A stretch of DNA of 64,000 nt, taken from NCBI RefSeq assembly GCF_902706605.1, contig NZ_CACSLH010000012.1, forward strand, positions 1 to 64,000, read 5' to 3'. The DNA is from Enterococcus sp. CSURQ0835 (GTDB lineage: Bacteria > Bacillota > Bacilli > Lactobacillales > Enterococcaceae). Shown one piece after another: positions 63,447 through 64,000 of this stretch; the stretch's first letter is position 1, and each line of letters begins with the position of its first letter. The notes below the pieces were generated by a model. The model was not told the origin of the DNA and ran no database searches. It saw nothing but the letters and a program-made list of their open reading frames with translations. The translations under genes were made by a program, and so were the position numbers.

Positions 63447-64000
63447 ATGAGCGTGATCGTATTAGCGGGAACGATCGGAGCCGGAAAATCTAGTCTGACC
63501 GCGATGTTATCTGAACATCTTGGGAGTCAAGCTTTTTACGAATCGATCGAAGACAATGAAGTGTTGCCATTATTTTACGCAGATCCGAACCAATATGCGT
63601 TTTTGCTGCAGATTTATTTTTTGAACAAACGGTTTGAAAGCATCAAACAAGCGATGCAAGACGACAACAATGTGTTAGATCGTTCGATTTATGAAGATTC
63701 GCTACTATTTCATTTAAATGCTGATCTTGGCCGAGCAACGGAGACTGAGGTCAAAGTTTATGATGAGCTGTTGGCTAATATGATGGAAGAATTACCATAT
63801 GCTGCCCACAAAAAACATCCGGATCTATTAGTCCACATCAAAGTCTCGTTTGAAACGATGTTAGATCGGATCGAAAAACGTGGTCGGGAATATGAACAGT
63901 TGAGCTATGATCCAACGTTATATGATTACTATAAAGAACTGAATCAACGTTACGATAAATGGTTTGACGATTACCATGAAAGTCCTAAGATCCAAATCGA
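63447..64000 (+). CDS. Deoxynucleoside kinase (cut by window end)
   Basis: N-terminal 184 residues of a dNK-family salvage kinase that phosphorylates deoxyadenosine, deoxyguanosine or deoxycytidine; the 3' end lies outside the window. The P-loop GTIGAGKSS is near residues 8-16, the conserved DRSIYED near 77-83 and the Arg-rich lid KRGREYEQ near 148-155. The ATG at 63447 is only 3 bases after GGAGG, while the in-frame GTG at 63453 has ideal spacing and gives a start beginning MIVLAGTIG; either may be used. It is divergent from the mevalonate operon. Confidence 0.88.
   Translation, partial: MSVIVLAGTIGAGKSSLTAMLSEHLGSQAFYESIEDNEVLPLFYADPNQYAFLLQIYFLNKRFESIKQAMQDDNNVLDRSIYEDSLLFHLNADLGRATETEVKVYDELLANMMEELPYAAHKKHPDLLVHIKVSFETMLDRIEKRGREYEQLSYDPTLYDYYKELNQRYDKWFDDYHESPKIQI

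Overview
The window is chromosomal DNA of a low-GC Gram-positive coccus, almost certainly an Enterococcus. The gene content supports this: a mevalonate-pathway operon (mvaK1-mvaD-mvaK2-fni), a fused glutathione synthetase (gshF), bifunctional adhE, an EfrAB-type heterodimeric exporter, an Mga-family regulator, and AGGAGG ribosome binding sites with many TTG and GTG starts. Species assignment is inference. I saw no rRNA, tRNA, insertion sequence, prophage or CRISPR array.

Layout. 0.2-8 kb: a membrane-anchored XRE regulator, then rnc-smc-HAD phosphatase-ftsY. 8.3-11.6 kb: a ribose block in which two closely similar RbsU transporters bracket rbsK and rbsD. 11.8-15.9 kb: gshF, a lipoprotein with 12-residue Asp-rich repeats, two small exported proteins and a small unknown. 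16-18.8 kb: metallophosphoesterase, MFS-like membrane protein and YaiI. 18.9-25.3 kb: cell-wall genes ddl and murF, the helicase gene cshA behind a leader with an internal terminator, then acpS-alr-mazF with no antitoxin gene between alr and mazF. 25.4-28.1 kb: a secreted sortase-like protein divergent from an Mga-type regulator. 28.3-36.1 kb: efrAB, a quinone reductase-like gene, a small unknown and a YhgE/Pip membrane protein. 36.3-43.3 kb: a KimA-like potassium importer, a small membrane protein, an OpuC-type osmolyte ABC operon and a ring-cleaving dioxygenase-like gene. 43.5-54.2 kb: queA, separated from tgt-yajC by about 8 kb holding a candidate structured RNA, a calcium-type P-ATPase and a BceRS-BceAB-like peptide-sensing/detoxification module. 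54.4-64 kb: adhE behind a Rex-type operator, two small unknown genes, an atypical sigma-70-family factor, the mevalonate operon on the minus strand, and a truncated deoxynucleoside kinase at the edge.

How the genes work together. Several blocks are pathway units: ribose uptake and phosphorylation; D-Ala supply (alr), its ligation (ddl) and addition to the wall precursor (murF); queuosine tRNA modification (queA, tgt); isoprenoid precursor synthesis; and osmolyte plus potassium uptake (OpuC-type, KimA).

The strongest unexplained signal is at 44524-44941 on the minus strand. It is a roughly 420-nt gene-free unit with its own promoter, a 20-base-pair 5'/3' closing helix, internal hairpins and an intrinsic terminator, so it looks like a large structured non-coding RNA. 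The next most interesting are the sigma-factor neighbourhood (57.2-59.0 kb) and the sortase-like/Mga pair (25.4-28.1 kb). All calls come from reading the sequence and remembered family features; no database search was run.
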